From: Polynucleobacter meluiroseus
Lineage (GTDB): Bacteria > Pseudomonadota > Gammaproteobacteria > Burkholderiales > Burkholderiaceae
Direction of reading: 5' to 3'
Assembly (NCBI GenBank): GCA_945901245.1
Contig: CAMDKY010000006.1
Span: 1 to 59,432, forward strand
DNA: 59,432 nt
Shown: positions 16,903 through 26,474 of the stretch, piece after piece
Position numbering within the stretch: position 1 is the first letter of the stretch
Layout: each line of letters opens with the position of its first letter
Made by a program: the position numbers and the translations under genes
The notes under the pieces: model-generated
Told to the model about the DNA's origin: nothing
Databases searched by the model: none
Seen by the model: only the letters and a program-made list of their open reading frames with translations

Positions 16903-16932
16903 TTATATAGGTCTATTCCCATCGATTTCAAG
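16902..16932 (-). promoter_or_regulatory. groESL promoter, sigma70 with sigma32-like elements
   Basis: On the minus strand CTTGAAA (16926-16932) is followed 18 bp later by TATAAT (16902-16907), a good sigma70 pair. The same DNA also fits sigma32: CTTGAAA, 14 bases, then CCTATATA, close to CCCATNTA. The -10 abuts CIRCE. Dual control by HrcA and RpoH is inferred. Confidence 0.7.
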
Positions 16933-17005
16933 GGGTGGCCCAATAAAAGCCTGCTGTAGGTCTTTTCCTACACACAAATCAGATTCGCCTGCTTACTTCC
17001 CGGAC

Positions 17006-17027
17006 CTGTCCTGCCTAGACTGGACAG
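17006..17027. promoter_or_regulatory. Inverted repeat before the EAL/response-regulator operon
   Basis: CTGTCC (17006-17011) and GGACAG (17022-17027) form a dyad with a 10-base spacer, 22 bp before the start codon of the EAL-like gene. It could be an operator for the operon's own LuxR-type regulator or a small leader hairpin. Confidence 0.35.
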
Positions 17028-17048
17028 TCATCGACTGGAGAACCCCAT

Positions 17049-17915
17049 ATGAGTCCCAAATCTCGGCTGTATTCGCTTGTCCATGCATGGAAAAATAAGC
17101 CTTTTCATGAGCTTAGGGATGTTCAGGGGACTCATACACTGAACGCAGTTCACGAAACCCAAGATCCAGGAAGCAATGCCAACTGGTCTAAGCGGCAAAC
17201 CGTTAGTTACGAACCTATTTTCAATGCAGCGGGTAATTCCATGCCAGCCGCCCTCTTTAGGCCACTCTTAAGCGCAAGCGACTCCCAGGTATTGCGCTTA
17301 ACTATGGAGGGGTTGGATGCCGCAAGTTATTGGCATTGCTGCAACCGGCCTATTCAAATCGTGCTCCCTTTGTCGCCCGATATTGTGGCAAACGCCCAGC
17401 GGATTGATGCCTTATGCGATCTGATTCTCAATTCCAGACTACCCGTTGGCTTAGTTCATGTGGGTATTACTGCAATACCGCCGGAGGCGATTAGAGCCAA
17501 TTGCAAAGAAGGTTTATTGCGCTTGCGCCGCATCGGAGTACTGCTCCACTTAATGAATGCCAGTCCGCAATCGATCCAACCCCAGTGGCTAGAAGAAATC
17601 AAACTCGATGGCATCCATTTTTCTATTCAGGAATTGCGGAGTGATGATATTGCCGAAGCAAGCCAACAAGCCAAGTTACTCGATGCTCTGGCCATGGCAC
17701 GCACCCTGGGAGCTGCGCTTTATGCCACTGGCATCACCTTAATTAAAGACCTCGAAAACGCACGGCTTTTACCCGTCGATTTTTGTTACGGCGGACTCAT
17801 GATGTCGCCCGTCAGCAGACACCAAATTCTTCATATCAGCGACAGTCGAATTGCGAAGGCTATTTTTGCAGTGAAACCCCACGGAAGTCCAAACCAGAAC
17901 GGAGATAAGCAATGA
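17049..17915 (+). CDS. Degenerate EAL-domain protein (288 aa)
   Basis: The fold of an EAL (cyclic-di-GMP phosphodiesterase) domain is visible from about residue 53: YEPIFNAAGNSMPAALFRPL, then IRANCKEGLLRLRRIGVLLH, IKLDGIHF and LGAALYATGI. The catalytic EAL, the DDFGTG loop and other metal ligands are absent, so it is almost surely not an enzyme. It may bind ligand or protein as a regulator. A GGAG site lies before the ATG. It overlaps the response-regulator gene by four bases, recalling Bordetella BvgR, an EAL-type protein next to bvgAS. Confidence 0.7.
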   Translation: MSPKSRLYSLVHAWKNKPFHELRDVQGTHTLNAVHETQDPGSNANWSKRQTVSYEPIFNAAGNSMPAALFRPLLSASDSQVLRLTMEGLDAASYWHCCNRPIQIVLPLSPDIVANAQRIDALCDLILNSRLPVGLVHVGITAIPPEAIRANCKEGLLRLRRIGVLLHLMNASPQSIQPQWLEEIKLDGIHFSIQELRSDDIAEASQQAKLLDALAMARTLGAALYATGITLIKDLENARLLPVDFCYGGLMMSPVSRHQILHISDSRIAKAIFAVKPHGSPNQNGDKQ

Positions 17916-18535
17916 AGAAAAGTGTCATGTTGGTAGACGATCATCCCGCCATGCTCATGGCCCTAAAAAGCATGCTGCAGGATCAGTTGTTGTTTGAGGT
18001 AGTTGGTCAATGCCGCAATGGAGAAGAATGCTTGCAAAGTATGAAGCAAATGAATCCTGATATCGTGATTCTCGATCTCGATATGCCTAAAACGGACGGG
18101 TTTGATGTAATCCGCCGCATTAGCTTGACCTACCCCGATATCCGCTTACTGGTTCTATCCAGCCTAGATGAGCATGTGTATGGCGGACGTGTACGCTCTT
18201 TAGGTGCCCATGGCTTCATTAACAAAACGGCTGGGTCAGATGTTATTTTGGCAGCCTGCGTGGCGATCTCCCAGGGCTATGCGTGCTTTTCCCACACTCG
18301 CAATGGGCATAGCTCGCTCAGCGACCAAGAAAAACTCGCCCTCATCTCCGATCGCGAATTACAGGTGATGAAGTATTTGGGCAAGGGCAATAGCAATCAA
18401 CACATATCCGACTTATTGCACATCAGCAATAAAACCGTAGCGACATACAAAACGCGCATATTTGAGAAGCTGGGTATCAATAACATTGCTGACCTCATTA
18501 TGTTTTGTCGTAATAACCACATCATTGAGGGATGA
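17912..18535 (+). CDS. NarL/LuxR-family response regulator (207 aa)
   Basis: The receiver domain (residues 1-120) has the acidic pair DD at 9-10, phosphoacceptor D55 (VILDLDMPKTDG) and a conserved Lys near 106. The C-terminal LuxR-type helix-turn-helix (about 140-203) contains LISDRELQVMKYLGKGNSNQ and KTVATYKTRIFEKLGI. It should be phosphorylated by the hybrid kinase encoded next, as BvgA/EvgA are by BvgS/EvgS. It overlaps both neighbours by four bases. Confidence 0.92.
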   Translation: MKKSVMLVDDHPAMLMALKSMLQDQLLFEVVGQCRNGEECLQSMKQMNPDIVILDLDMPKTDGFDVIRRISLTYPDIRLLVLSSLDEHVYGGRVRSLGAHGFINKTAGSDVILAACVAISQGYACFSHTRNGHSSLSDQEKLALISDRELQVMKYLGKGNSNQHISDLLHISNKTVATYKTRIFEKLGINNIADLIMFCRNNHIIEG

Positions 18536-20988
18536 TGCGAGCAACTGCATTCGGTCAAATCGCTTGCAGTGCCGTACTGCTTTACTGCAGTACGGCGTTC
18601 GCACATCACATAGAACTCAGTCCGGCAGAGCGGGCTTGGATAAAAGTAAGGCCGGTGGTGTATTTCAGTATTCACGAGAAACACGCACCCTATCTGCTAC
18701 CCCAAGATCAGGTTGGGGCAGTTGGGGTTTACCAATCAGTCCTGAATGCACTTCAGCAACAAACTCACCAGCAATATGAACCTATTTGGCGCAGTAGTGA
18801 TGCTGAATTAACGCAACTACTCAGTAGGCAATCGATTGATTTTGTGATTGATCCGCCTCTGGCCTCTCAAAAGCAAATGCAGGCAGGCCTGTGGTCAGAG
18901 CCCTTGTTTTGGGGCCATGAGGTTGTAGTAACCCGTGCTGAGACCTTGCTTGAAAGTCCAGTACTTGCTCAAAAAACCGCTTTCTTTGGAAAGAGGCCCA
19001 TTCCCCGCGATCAAGAATCACCCACGCATTTATTTGCCGCTTTACTTAGCGGTGAGTTTGATGCCGTAGTAATGCCGATTCGCCTTGCCCGGTATGCCAT
19101 GCTTGCAGAGCACCGACAGCAGTTAAAGCTCAACGGCTTATACGGCCGTGAGCCTTTTGCCTACCGCTGGTTTATTGGCAAGCACGCCCAGCCCCTCAAA
19201 GGCATTCTAGAAAAAACCTTGCATGCGCTCGACCCAGTAACTTCGCGGGCGCTCTTTTCAATCCCCGGCTTTGGCCTGAGCCCGTCCTATATTGATGGGG
19301 CATCTGATTTTGATTTCACCCATCAGCATGAGGCCCCTTGGCGACGCCATACGCTTTTTGGTTTTTTGTGCACCATGCTCTTAGGTGGATTCGCTTGGAT
19401 TGTTCATTTGCAGCGCCACCGAAAGCAACAGGCACTGCAACGCGATGCACTATTAATTCAAAAAGAGCATGCGGAGCGGGCTAATAATGCCAAATCCACT
19501 TTCTTGGCCGAGATGAGCCATGAAATTCGGACGCCGATGAACGCCATTTTAGGTGTTCAAGAGCTTCTATTAAAAAGTCCGCGCTTACCCGATAGCGAAA
19601 AGCCTTTACTGCAGAGCGCCCATGCATCCGCTGAATCGCTTCTCGGTATGCTAAATCAGGTATTAGACCTCTCCAAGATTGAGGCAGGCAAACTCACCTT
19701 AACACCCGAGCCTTGCTGCCTTAAAACATTGCTTGAAGAAATCGATGCTGCTTTTTCAATCTTTGCTAGCAATCGCCAACTCACTATGCATACCCATTTA
19801 GACCTGCGCATTGCTGAGGTGCTGATGGTTGATTCTCTGCGCCTGCGTCAAGTACTGCAAAACTTATTAAGCAATGCAATCAAATTTACCAATGCGGGAT
19901 CAATTCATTTTTCAGTACGCATCTTGGCCGACGACCATGCAGGTCAATTGATTGAGTTTCGGATTATTGATACAGGCATTGGCATGAACCCGGCTGATAT
20001 TGCGATTGCACTTCAACCCTTTGAACAGCTTCGCGCCCAACACAGTCAGCACCATGCTGATATCCATCAGGGTACCGGACTAGGCTTAACCATCACCAGT
20101 CACTTTATTCGATCGATGGATAGCCGTCTTTACTTTGATAGTGAACCTGGCATGGGGAGTAATGTTTATTTTTCTGCCGCTTTTCCCAGAACAACGCAAG
20201 TTGCCTCTAATCGACTCCTTACTGAGTCAACCGTACATTATGCTCAGCGCATGCAATACCGCGGTGAACACGTCTGCGCCTTAGTAGTCGAGGATCACCC
20301 TGCTAGCCGTCAAGTGCTCTCCCTGCAGTTAGAAGCGCTTGGAGCAAAAGTAACCGTCTGTGAAAATGCAGAGCAAGCATTGGCCTTGTTAAAGCAGCGG
20401 GTCTTTCATGTCATGCTCACCGACCATTCCATGCCAGGTATGCATGGCGCCGATTTATCGCAAACGATCCGGGCGGATGGATTTGCAGATCTCATTATTA
20501 TTGGGGTCACTGCTGATATCTATGTCCTGGATATTCGGCACCAGTTACTTGCCTCGGGTATGAACGCTGTTTTGATAAAGCCGCTTAATTTGGCCACCCT
20601 TGAAAATGAATTAAGCCGCTATTTCTCGATTGTGGAGATCGAATCAGATGATGCCGAGGATGAAATTGCCTTTCCACACCTCGGCAATGGGAGTCAGGAT
20701 CAAAACCAAATTGGTAGGCTAATCTTGCATGAAATCATGGAGGTACACCACCAAGCAATTGCCGAGCTATCGAACAAGGCCCTAACTGAATCGGAGCTGG
20801 GGAGCCTGATTCATAAAATCAAAGGAGGTGCTTTATTAATGAATGGTCTGCACTTCGCCAATCGCCTCGACGGCCTTGCTGCTAATCGCACTGATACCCC
20901 TCAAAAGCGAGCAGCAATCTTGAAAGAATTACTACTCAAACAAAATTGCGTAATTGATGCCTTTTTAAGTCGCGACTCCTGTGAGTAA
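18532..20988 (+). CDS. BvgS/EvgS-like hybrid histidine kinase (818 aa)
   Basis: Domains in order: a signal peptide (cut near AFA at 22-24); a periplasmic solute-binding-like sensor (about 28-245); one membrane helix (273-293); HisKA with H330 (EMSHEIRTPMN); HATPase with NLLSNAIKFT at 444-453, DTGIGM and GTGLGL; a receiver with D631; and a C-terminal Hpt with H761 (HKIKGGALL). This is a full His-Asp-His relay that would pass phosphate to the upstream-encoded regulator. It has one sensor module where Bordetella BvgS has two. The signal sensed is unknown. Confidence 0.9.
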   Translation: MMRATAFGQIACSAVLLYCSTAFAHHIELSPAERAWIKVRPVVYFSIHEKHAPYLLPQDQVGAVGVYQSVLNALQQQTHQQYEPIWRSSDAELTQLLSRQSIDFVIDPPLASQKQMQAGLWSEPLFWGHEVVVTRAETLLESPVLAQKTAFFGKRPIPRDQESPTHLFAALLSGEFDAVVMPIRLARYAMLAEHRQQLKLNGLYGREPFAYRWFIGKHAQPLKGILEKTLHALDPVTSRALFSIPGFGLSPSYIDGASDFDFTHQHEAPWRRHTLFGFLCTMLLGGFAWIVHLQRHRKQQALQRDALLIQKEHAERANNAKSTFLAEMSHEIRTPMNAILGVQELLLKSPRLPDSEKPLLQSAHASAESLLGMLNQVLDLSKIEAGKLTLTPEPCCLKTLLEEIDAAFSIFASNRQLTMHTHLDLRIAEVLMVDSLRLRQVLQNLLSNAIKFTNAGSIHFSVRILADDHAGQLIEFRIIDTGIGMNPADIAIALQPFEQLRAQHSQHHADIHQGTGLGLTITSHFIRSMDSRLYFDSEPGMGSNVYFSAAFPRTTQVASNRLLTESTVHYAQRMQYRGEHVCALVVEDHPASRQVLSLQLEALGAKVTVCENAEQALALLKQRVFHVMLTDHSMPGMHGADLSQTIRADGFADLIIIGVTADIYVLDIRHQLLASGMNAVLIKPLNLATLENELSRYFSIVEIESDDAEDEIAFPHLGNGSQDQNQIGRLILHEIMEVHHQAIAELSNKALTESELGSLIHKIKGGALLMNGLHFANRLDGLAANRTDTPQKRAAILKELLLKQNCVIDAFLSRDSCE

Positions 20989-21097
20989 GCTTGGCGCAAA
21001 GCCAAAGCAACATCAACAAAACAAATATCTTGAAAGTAATTGATTAAATTACCCAAGCAAGTAATAAAAAGGCCAATCTTTTTAGGAATTTTGGATT

Positions 21098-22693
21098 TTG
21101 GCTTACCATTGCTCGGTGCCAGTATTTTCCATCCCATATCCAGTTCACCGCACCGTATTTCAGGGGGCGATACAGTGCCTTCAATCGCTGTGCCTGGCTT
21201 TATTCCTTTGGCTGACTGGCCATACCGTATTGGCATCGAGCCCTCCAAAGTCGATTGATATTCCGCCTGCGGTTTTGCAATCCCTGGCTAAAAATCAAAT
21301 TCCGCGTGATGCCGTCAGTATTTCTGTTTTAGAGTTGCCCAGCGCTCCAGGCGCTGATGTGCGCGAGATATTGGATTGGCGGGCAAAACAAACGATGAAC
21401 CCCGCCTCCACAATTAAGTTGCTAACCACCTTAGCCGCGCTTGATTTACTGGGTCCACAGTATCGCTGGAACACCAATCTATATACAGATGGCCAGATCA
21501 AAAATGGCCTCCTCAAAGGGAATCTTTACCTGCGCGGCAGTGGCGATCCGAAATTAGTGCCGGAAGAGCTCGAGCAAATGATGAAAAGCCTACGCGCCTT
21601 AGGCATTCAACGCATTGATGGCAATTTGATTTTTGACCGCAGCGCCTATAGCCCGGAGGTGATGGAACACACCACCATTGATGGGGAATCGATGCGGGCC
21701 TATAACGTGCCGCCGGATCCATTGTTGTACGCCTTTAGAACATTATCATTTCAGCTAAATCAAACGAGCAATCAGAATGGCATTGCGATTTCGTATACCC
21801 CTGCTCTTGCCTACTTTAAGATTAACAATCGTCTGCGCACCAGTAAACAAAATTGCGATGACTGGCGAAGAAAGATGCAGTTCGAGCTAGTTAAAAATGT
21901 CGGTTCAGAGTCAAGCAATTCAGATCAATTAAGTGCCCTGTTTACGGGCGAGTTCCCCAGTGCATGTCGAAATATTACCTACAACGTAGTTGCGTTGGAT
22001 GCGAATACTTTTTTAACCTTAGGATTTGCAGCGGCATGGGAATTAGCCGGTGGCTCCTGGGTCAGGCAGCCGCAAGGGAAAAGTGGTGAGGTTCCGCTTT
22101 TTGCAAGACCATTACTGGAATTTCAGGGCGGCCCGTTGATTCATGTGGTGAACGATATCAATAAATTTTCCAATAACGTCATGGCACGGCAACTCTTTTT
22201 AACGCTGAGCTTAGAGCGCTTAGGTAAACCAGCATCGATTGCGGCTAGTGATCGGGTGATGCAAGCATGGCTCAAACAACGGGGTTTAGATTTTCCTGAA
22301 TTGGTTTTAGAAAATGGTTCGGGCTTATCGCGCAATGAAGCGATTAGCGCACGCCACCTCAATGATCTATTGATTACTGCCCGCCAACTTCCATCCGGAG
22401 ATCTATTTGTGGAGTCCTTGCCATTGGCCGGATCCGATGGCACCATGAAAAATCGACTGATACGGCAGTTGCGGCAATTCTTGCACCTAAAGACGAAACC
22501 CGAGGCGCGCATTAAGACGGGATCGCTTGCGGAAGTACGAACGATCTCAGGCTACGTCATTAGCCAATCTGGCAAGACCTATGCCGTTAGTTCGTTTATT
22601 AATCACCCCAATGCCTTTCGTGGCATGGATGCCCACGATCAACTGCTGACGTGGCTATTAACGGGCGGGCCCGAGCCAAAACAAGCACGCTGA
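21098..22693 (+). CDS. dacB: D-alanyl-D-alanine carboxypeptidase/endopeptidase, PBP4 type (531 aa)
   Basis: This is a penicillin-binding protein of peptidase family S13, trimming and cleaving peptidoglycan cross-links in the periplasm. The three active-site motifs are present: S104-T-I-K107, S358-N-N and K473-T-G. A hydrophobic signal segment (LCLALFLWLTGHTVLA) lies at about 31-46. The start is uncertain: the TTG at 21098 and a GTG at 21116 are both in frame and there is no ATG before the signal peptide. Its 3' end overlaps the convergent sua5 gene by 55 bp. Confidence 0.9.
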   Translation: MAYHCSVPVFSIPYPVHRTVFQGAIQCLQSLCLALFLWLTGHTVLASSPPKSIDIPPAVLQSLAKNQIPRDAVSISVLELPSAPGADVREILDWRAKQTMNPASTIKLLTTLAALDLLGPQYRWNTNLYTDGQIKNGLLKGNLYLRGSGDPKLVPEELEQMMKSLRALGIQRIDGNLIFDRSAYSPEVMEHTTIDGESMRAYNVPPDPLLYAFRTLSFQLNQTSNQNGIAISYTPALAYFKINNRLRTSKQNCDDWRRKMQFELVKNVGSESSNSDQLSALFTGEFPSACRNITYNVVALDANTFLTLGFAAAWELAGGSWVRQPQGKSGEVPLFARPLLEFQGGPLIHVVNDINKFSNNVMARQLFLTLSLERLGKPASIAASDRVMQAWLKQRGLDFPELVLENGSGLSRNEAISARHLNDLLITARQLPSGDLFVESLPLAGSDGTMKNRLIRQLRQFLHLKTKPEARIKTGSLAEVRTISGYVISQSGKTYAVSSFINHPNAFRGMDAHDQLLTWLLTGGPEPKQAR

Positions 22694-23748
22694 AGTCGAT
22701 CTCGTATCCCATCCCACTCTTGACCGATTGGAGGTTCGGGCATCACGATTAAATCCCACGAATGGTCATCTAAGTCACGCAACAATCGGTATAGGCGGCT
22801 AGCAAATAAGTCGCTCTGTTCTGGCATAGTCACCTGCTGAACATGCGATGAACCGAATGCCTGCGGATCCATCATTTGCTCGGACTCCCATACGATGAGG
22901 GCTATATGGGATTTAGTATCTGGGTATTGCGCAATGCAATCGAGCGCTGCACCCGCCGCATACAAACGCAATGGCGTATTGGGTGCGTAATGGGCTTTAA
23001 GGCTGCCGGATACCCGTGGAATCCGTATTTTCGAATCAGCACGTTCTCCCGCTTGCAATACATGCACGCCTGTTTGCTGCGCAATTTGCTCTGGCGTAAT
23101 CGCACCGGGTCGCAGCAAGATGGGGGTACCCGAAGACAAATCGACAATTGTCGACTCAATGCCTATAGCGCAATCGCCGCCATCCAAGATCAATAAATCG
23201 GCTTGGTCACTGAATTCAGCGCTGACATCGGCAGCCCGAGTAGGCGATACCTTACCAAAACGGTTCGCCGATGGCGCAGCTAAGCCGCCGCCAAAGGCCT
23301 GTAAAAGGGCTTGCGCAACGGAATGGTCTGGCGAGCGCAATGCAATGGTGTCTTGGCCTCCAGTCACCGCGCTCAGCACGTGTTTGTCTTTTTTGAGCAC
23401 TAGCGTTAAAGGGCCAGGCCAGAAGGCCTCTACTAATCGCATTGCCTCTTCCGGAAGATCACGCACCCAAGGCGTAATCAACGTAAACCAGGCATCCGAT
23501 CGAGTGATTCCTGATCCCTCTACTATTGCTGGCGCTGCCAGATGCACAATCAGCGGATGGTCAGCCGGTCTGCCTTTAGCAGAAAAGATGCTTCGTACCG
23601 CCCGTTCATTGCTGGCATCTGCTGCCAGTCCATAAACCGTCTCCGTCGGAATCGCCACCAAACCGCCCTGCTGTAGGCGTTGCACTGCCTGCTCTACTGC
23701 TTGCTGTAATTCAGCTGCGGCGATGGCGAATTGCGGCTCGGTGTTCAC
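22639..23748 (-). CDS. sua5: Threonylcarbamoyl-AMP synthase, Sua5 type (369 aa)
   Basis: The enzyme makes threonylcarbamoyl-AMP from Thr, bicarbonate and ATP for the t6A37 modification of tRNAs. The YrdC domain (about 1-225) shows GGLVAIPTETVYGLAADASN, KGRPADHPLIVH and the SANRFGKVSPT loop. The extra C-terminal domain (about 235-365) defines the Sua5 rather than the short TsaC form. It is last in the pgk-to-purK operon, 14 bp after purK, and its end overlaps dacB convergently. Confidence 0.92.
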   Translation of the reverse strand: MNTEPQFAIAAAELQQAVEQAVQRLQQGGLVAIPTETVYGLAADASNERAVRSIFSAKGRPADHPLIVHLAAPAIVEGSGITRSDAWFTLITPWVRDLPEEAMRLVEAFWPGPLTLVLKKDKHVLSAVTGGQDTIALRSPDHSVAQALLQAFGGGLAAPSANRFGKVSPTRAADVSAEFSDQADLLILDGGDCAIGIESTIVDLSSGTPILLRPGAITPEQIAQQTGVHVLQAGERADSKIRIPRVSGSLKAHYAPNTPLRLYAAGAALDCIAQYPDTKSHIALIVWESEQMMDPQAFGSSHVQQVTMPEQSDLFASRLYRLLRDLDDHSWDLIVMPEPPIGQEWDGIRDRLQRACFGSGPPVNSHVSS

Positions 23749-23762
23749 AGCTACAGCATCAC

Positions 23763-24974
23763 TTAGGGAGCAATACCTAAATCGCTGGCAACGGTGCTAC
23801 AGCCCTGCTGTGCCTGCTCTAGGGACTGACCAAGGCAATTGACGTGACCCATTTTGCGACCGGGCAAGGGTGAGGCCTTGCCGTATAAATGCAATTTTGC
23901 ATCGGGGTGACTAAGCACGCGTTCCCATGCTGGCTCGGTTGCAATAGCGTGCTGCTTACCCTCGCTCACAAACCACGCATCGCCCAAAATATTGAGCATG
24001 GCAACAGGGCTTAATAAGCGCGTATCGCCCAGTGGCAAGCGGGCCATTGCCCTAACCTGCTGCTGAAACTGACTGGTAACGCAGGCATCCATGGTGTAGT
24101 GCCCTGAATTATGGGGACGCGGCGCTACTTCATTAGCGACGATGCTGCCATCGGTAAGAACAAAGTATTCGACGCAAAGCACGCCGACATACCCCATCTC
24201 CTGCGCAATGGCGCTGGTCGCTTTTTGAATCCGCTCAAGTAAAGCGGGATGTTGCTGCAAGGATGGCGAAGGCACGATACTGGTGTGCAAAATGCCATCG
24301 CGATGGATGTTTTCTGCCGGAGGAAAAGACCGGACATCACCGTCGTGCCCGCGCACCACAATCGCCGATACCTCAAAAGCCAATGCCATGCGCTTCTCTA
24401 ACACACAAGCCACCCGACCTAAATCATTCCAGGCCGCTGCCAATTGATCGCGCGACTGCACTGTCATTTGACCTTTGCCGTCATAACCGAGGCGCACCGT
24501 TTTCAAAATACCAGGGAAGAGATCATCTGCAAGTAAGGCCAGATCGGCCTCGCCATTAATCACACCATAGGGTACCGGACCCACTCCAGAGATAGAGGCG
24601 CACTTTGCCAAAAATGCTTTCTCTTTAATGCGGTCTTGTGCAATCGAGACGCAGCTGCTATCCGGAGCAACAAAGATTCCGCGCGTTTTAAAAAAGTCGA
24701 GCGCTTGCGCCGGGACGTTTTCAAACTCGGTACTAATCGCAGAACACAAGCTCGCCATTTCAGAAAGAGCGGCTGCATCAAGATAGTCAGCACATAAATG
24801 CTTTTCAGCAACTGAGCCGCCTGGGCTGAGTGGATCTGGATCGAGGACGCAGACTTTAAATCCCAAAGACTGCGCTTCATGGATAAACATGCGTCCAAGC
24901 TGACCGCCGCCCAAAATACCGAGCCACGCCGGCGATTTACAGATACTTAAGGAAGGGGCTACGTCCATGCTCAT
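23763..24974 (-). CDS. purK: 5-(carboxyamino)imidazole ribonucleotide synthase (403 aa)
   Basis: PurK converts AIR, bicarbonate and ATP to N5-CAIR in purine synthesis. The ATP-grasp fold starts after LGILGGGQLGRMFIHEAQ, with DYLDAAAL, FPGILKTVRLGYDGKGQ and the metal-site segment ANEVAPRPHNSGHYTMDA. It lies three bases from purE, its partner mutase gene, in the same operon. A second ATG two codons in is possible. Confidence 0.97.
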   Translation of the reverse strand: MSMDVAPSLSICKSPAWLGILGGGQLGRMFIHEAQSLGFKVCVLDPDPLSPGGSVAEKHLCADYLDAAALSEMASLCSAISTEFENVPAQALDFFKTRGIFVAPDSSCVSIAQDRIKEKAFLAKCASISGVGPVPYGVINGEADLALLADDLFPGILKTVRLGYDGKGQMTVQSRDQLAAAWNDLGRVACVLEKRMALAFEVSAIVVRGHDGDVRSFPPAENIHRDGILHTSIVPSPSLQQHPALLERIQKATSAIAQEMGYVGVLCVEYFVLTDGSIVANEVAPRPHNSGHYTMDACVTSQFQQQVRAMARLPLGDTRLLSPVAMLNILGDAWFVSEGKQHAIATEPAWERVLSHPDAKLHLYGKASPLPGRKMGHVNCLGQSLEQAQQGCSTVASDLGIAP

Positions 24975-24977
24975 TAA

Positions 24978-25496
24978 TTACTTGGCTGCTAATTCCATAG
25001 ACTGTGCTAGCGCAGTCTGTTTGCTACGAAAGGCTTCTAGAGACGCCATTAAATTAGCATCGTGCGCAGCCAAAATAGCAATCACATGCAAAGCCGCATT
25101 GGCAGCGCCCGCCTCGCCAATTGCAAAGGTAGCCACTGGAATGCCCTTAGGCATTTGCACAATCGAATACAGGGAATCTTCGCCGCGCAAATATTTACTC
25201 GGTACTGGAACACCAAAAACGGGGACCAGTGTTTTAGAAGCCAGCATTCCGGGCAAATGGGCAGCGCCACCTGCGCCGGCAATAATTGCCCTCAGGCCAC
25301 GACTGCGAGCTGCTTCTGCATACGCAAACATATCATCGGGCATACGGTGTGCAGATAAAACCTGCGCCTCATACGGTACGCCAAACTGATCGAGCATCTG
25401 GGCAGCATGCTGCATGACGTCCCAATCGGAATTGGAACCCATCACAATACCAACGACTGCTGTTGCGTTTGAACCTGTGCTCATGACCTGCTCCAC
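24978..25496 (-). CDS. purE: N5-CAIR mutase, class I PurE (172 aa)
   Basis: PurE moves the carboxyl of N5-CAIR to give CAIR. Diagnostic are [13 protein letters not shown], the catalytic-His region [10 protein letters not shown], and [17 protein letters not shown] start a few codons in (near VMSTGSNA) is also possible. It follows purC by about 70 bp and is immediately before purK. Confidence 0.97.
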   Translation of the reverse strand: MEQVMSTGSNATAVVGIVMGSNSDWDVMQHAAQMLDQFGVPYEAQVLSAHRMPDDMFAYAEAARSRGLRAIIAGAGGAAHLPGMLASKTLVPVFGVPVPSKYLRGEDSLYSIVQMPKGIPVATFAIGEAGAANAALHVIAILAAHDANLMASLEAFRSKQTALAQSMELAAK

Positions 25497-25567
25497 TTAT
25501 GCTGGATACGAAAAGAGGATCTATTATCCCAGCCTTTTGGCAGGGACTCCAGCAGAATGACTGCCAA

Positions 25568-26470
25568 TTAGACTGCCTGACTCAGGCGCGTGAGGGCTTC
25601 GCGGTACTTTTCTGCGGTCTTTTCGATGACCTCACTGGGTAGATCGGGGGCTGGCGCAGTTTTAGGCCATGGCTTGCCGTCGATCCGAACTTGCTCTAAC
25701 CAGTCGCGGACAAATTGCTTGTCATACGATGGGGGATTGCTGCCTGGCTGGTAGGTTTCAGCCGGCCAAAAGCGTGAGGAGTCCGCTGTCAGAATCTCAT
25801 CCATCAGAACCAATTGATTGGCTTCGTCCAAACCAAACTCAAACTTGGTGTCGGCAATGATGATGCCGCGGGTAGCGGCATAGCGTGACGCTTCCTCATA
25901 CAGGAGAATGCTGACATCTCGAATTTGATTAGCTAGGAGCGCGCCGATGCGCTTCACTACCTCCTCAAATGAAATGTTTTCATCATGCTCACCTACAGCT
26001 GATTTAGCAGCAGGCGTAAAAATCGGTTGATCTAATTTTTGGGCATTTTGTAAGCCGGGCGGCAAAGGAACGCCGCACACGCTGCCGGTTTCTTGATAGT
26101 CTTTCCAGCCACTACCCGCCAAATAACCCCGCACTACAGCCTCAACCAAAATGGGTTTGAGTCGCTTCGCTACCACCGCACGCCCTTGCACCTGCTCCAC
26201 TTCGTCTGCCTGCACGACGCTAGCCGGATCAATTCCAGTGAGGTGGTTTGGAATCACATGGGCTAATTTATCAAACCAAAAATTCGCCATTTGATTGAGG
26301 ATGATGCCTTTTTCAGGAATGGGTTGCGACAAAATCACATCAAAGGCCGATAAGCGATCGGTTGTGATCATCAGTAAACGGTCACTACCCAATTCATATA
26401 CGTCACGCACCTTGCCTTTGGAGAGCAAAGGTAAAGAGGCAATCGAAGTTGCGTGTAATGCTTTTTTCAT
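25568..26470 (-). CDS. purC: SAICAR synthase (300 aa)
   Basis: Condenses CAIR with aspartate using ATP, step 8 of purine synthesis. It is the monomeric 300-aa type: [48 protein letters not shown] and [11 protein letters not shown]. It is four bases downstream of fba, so the glycolytic and purine genes are one operon. Confidence 0.98.
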   Translation of the reverse strand: MKKALHATSIASLPLLSKGKVRDVYELGSDRLLMITTDRLSAFDVILSQPIPEKGIILNQMANFWFDKLAHVIPNHLTGIDPASVVQADEVEQVQGRAVVAKRLKPILVEAVVRGYLAGSGWKDYQETGSVCGVPLPPGLQNAQKLDQPIFTPAAKSAVGEHDENISFEEVVKRIGALLANQIRDVSILLYEEASRYAATRGIIIADTKFEFGLDEANQLVLMDEILTADSSRFWPAETYQPGSNPPSYDKQFVRDWLEQVRIDGKPWPKTAPAPDLPSEVIEKTAEKYREALTRLSQAV

Positions 26471-26474
26471 TGCA

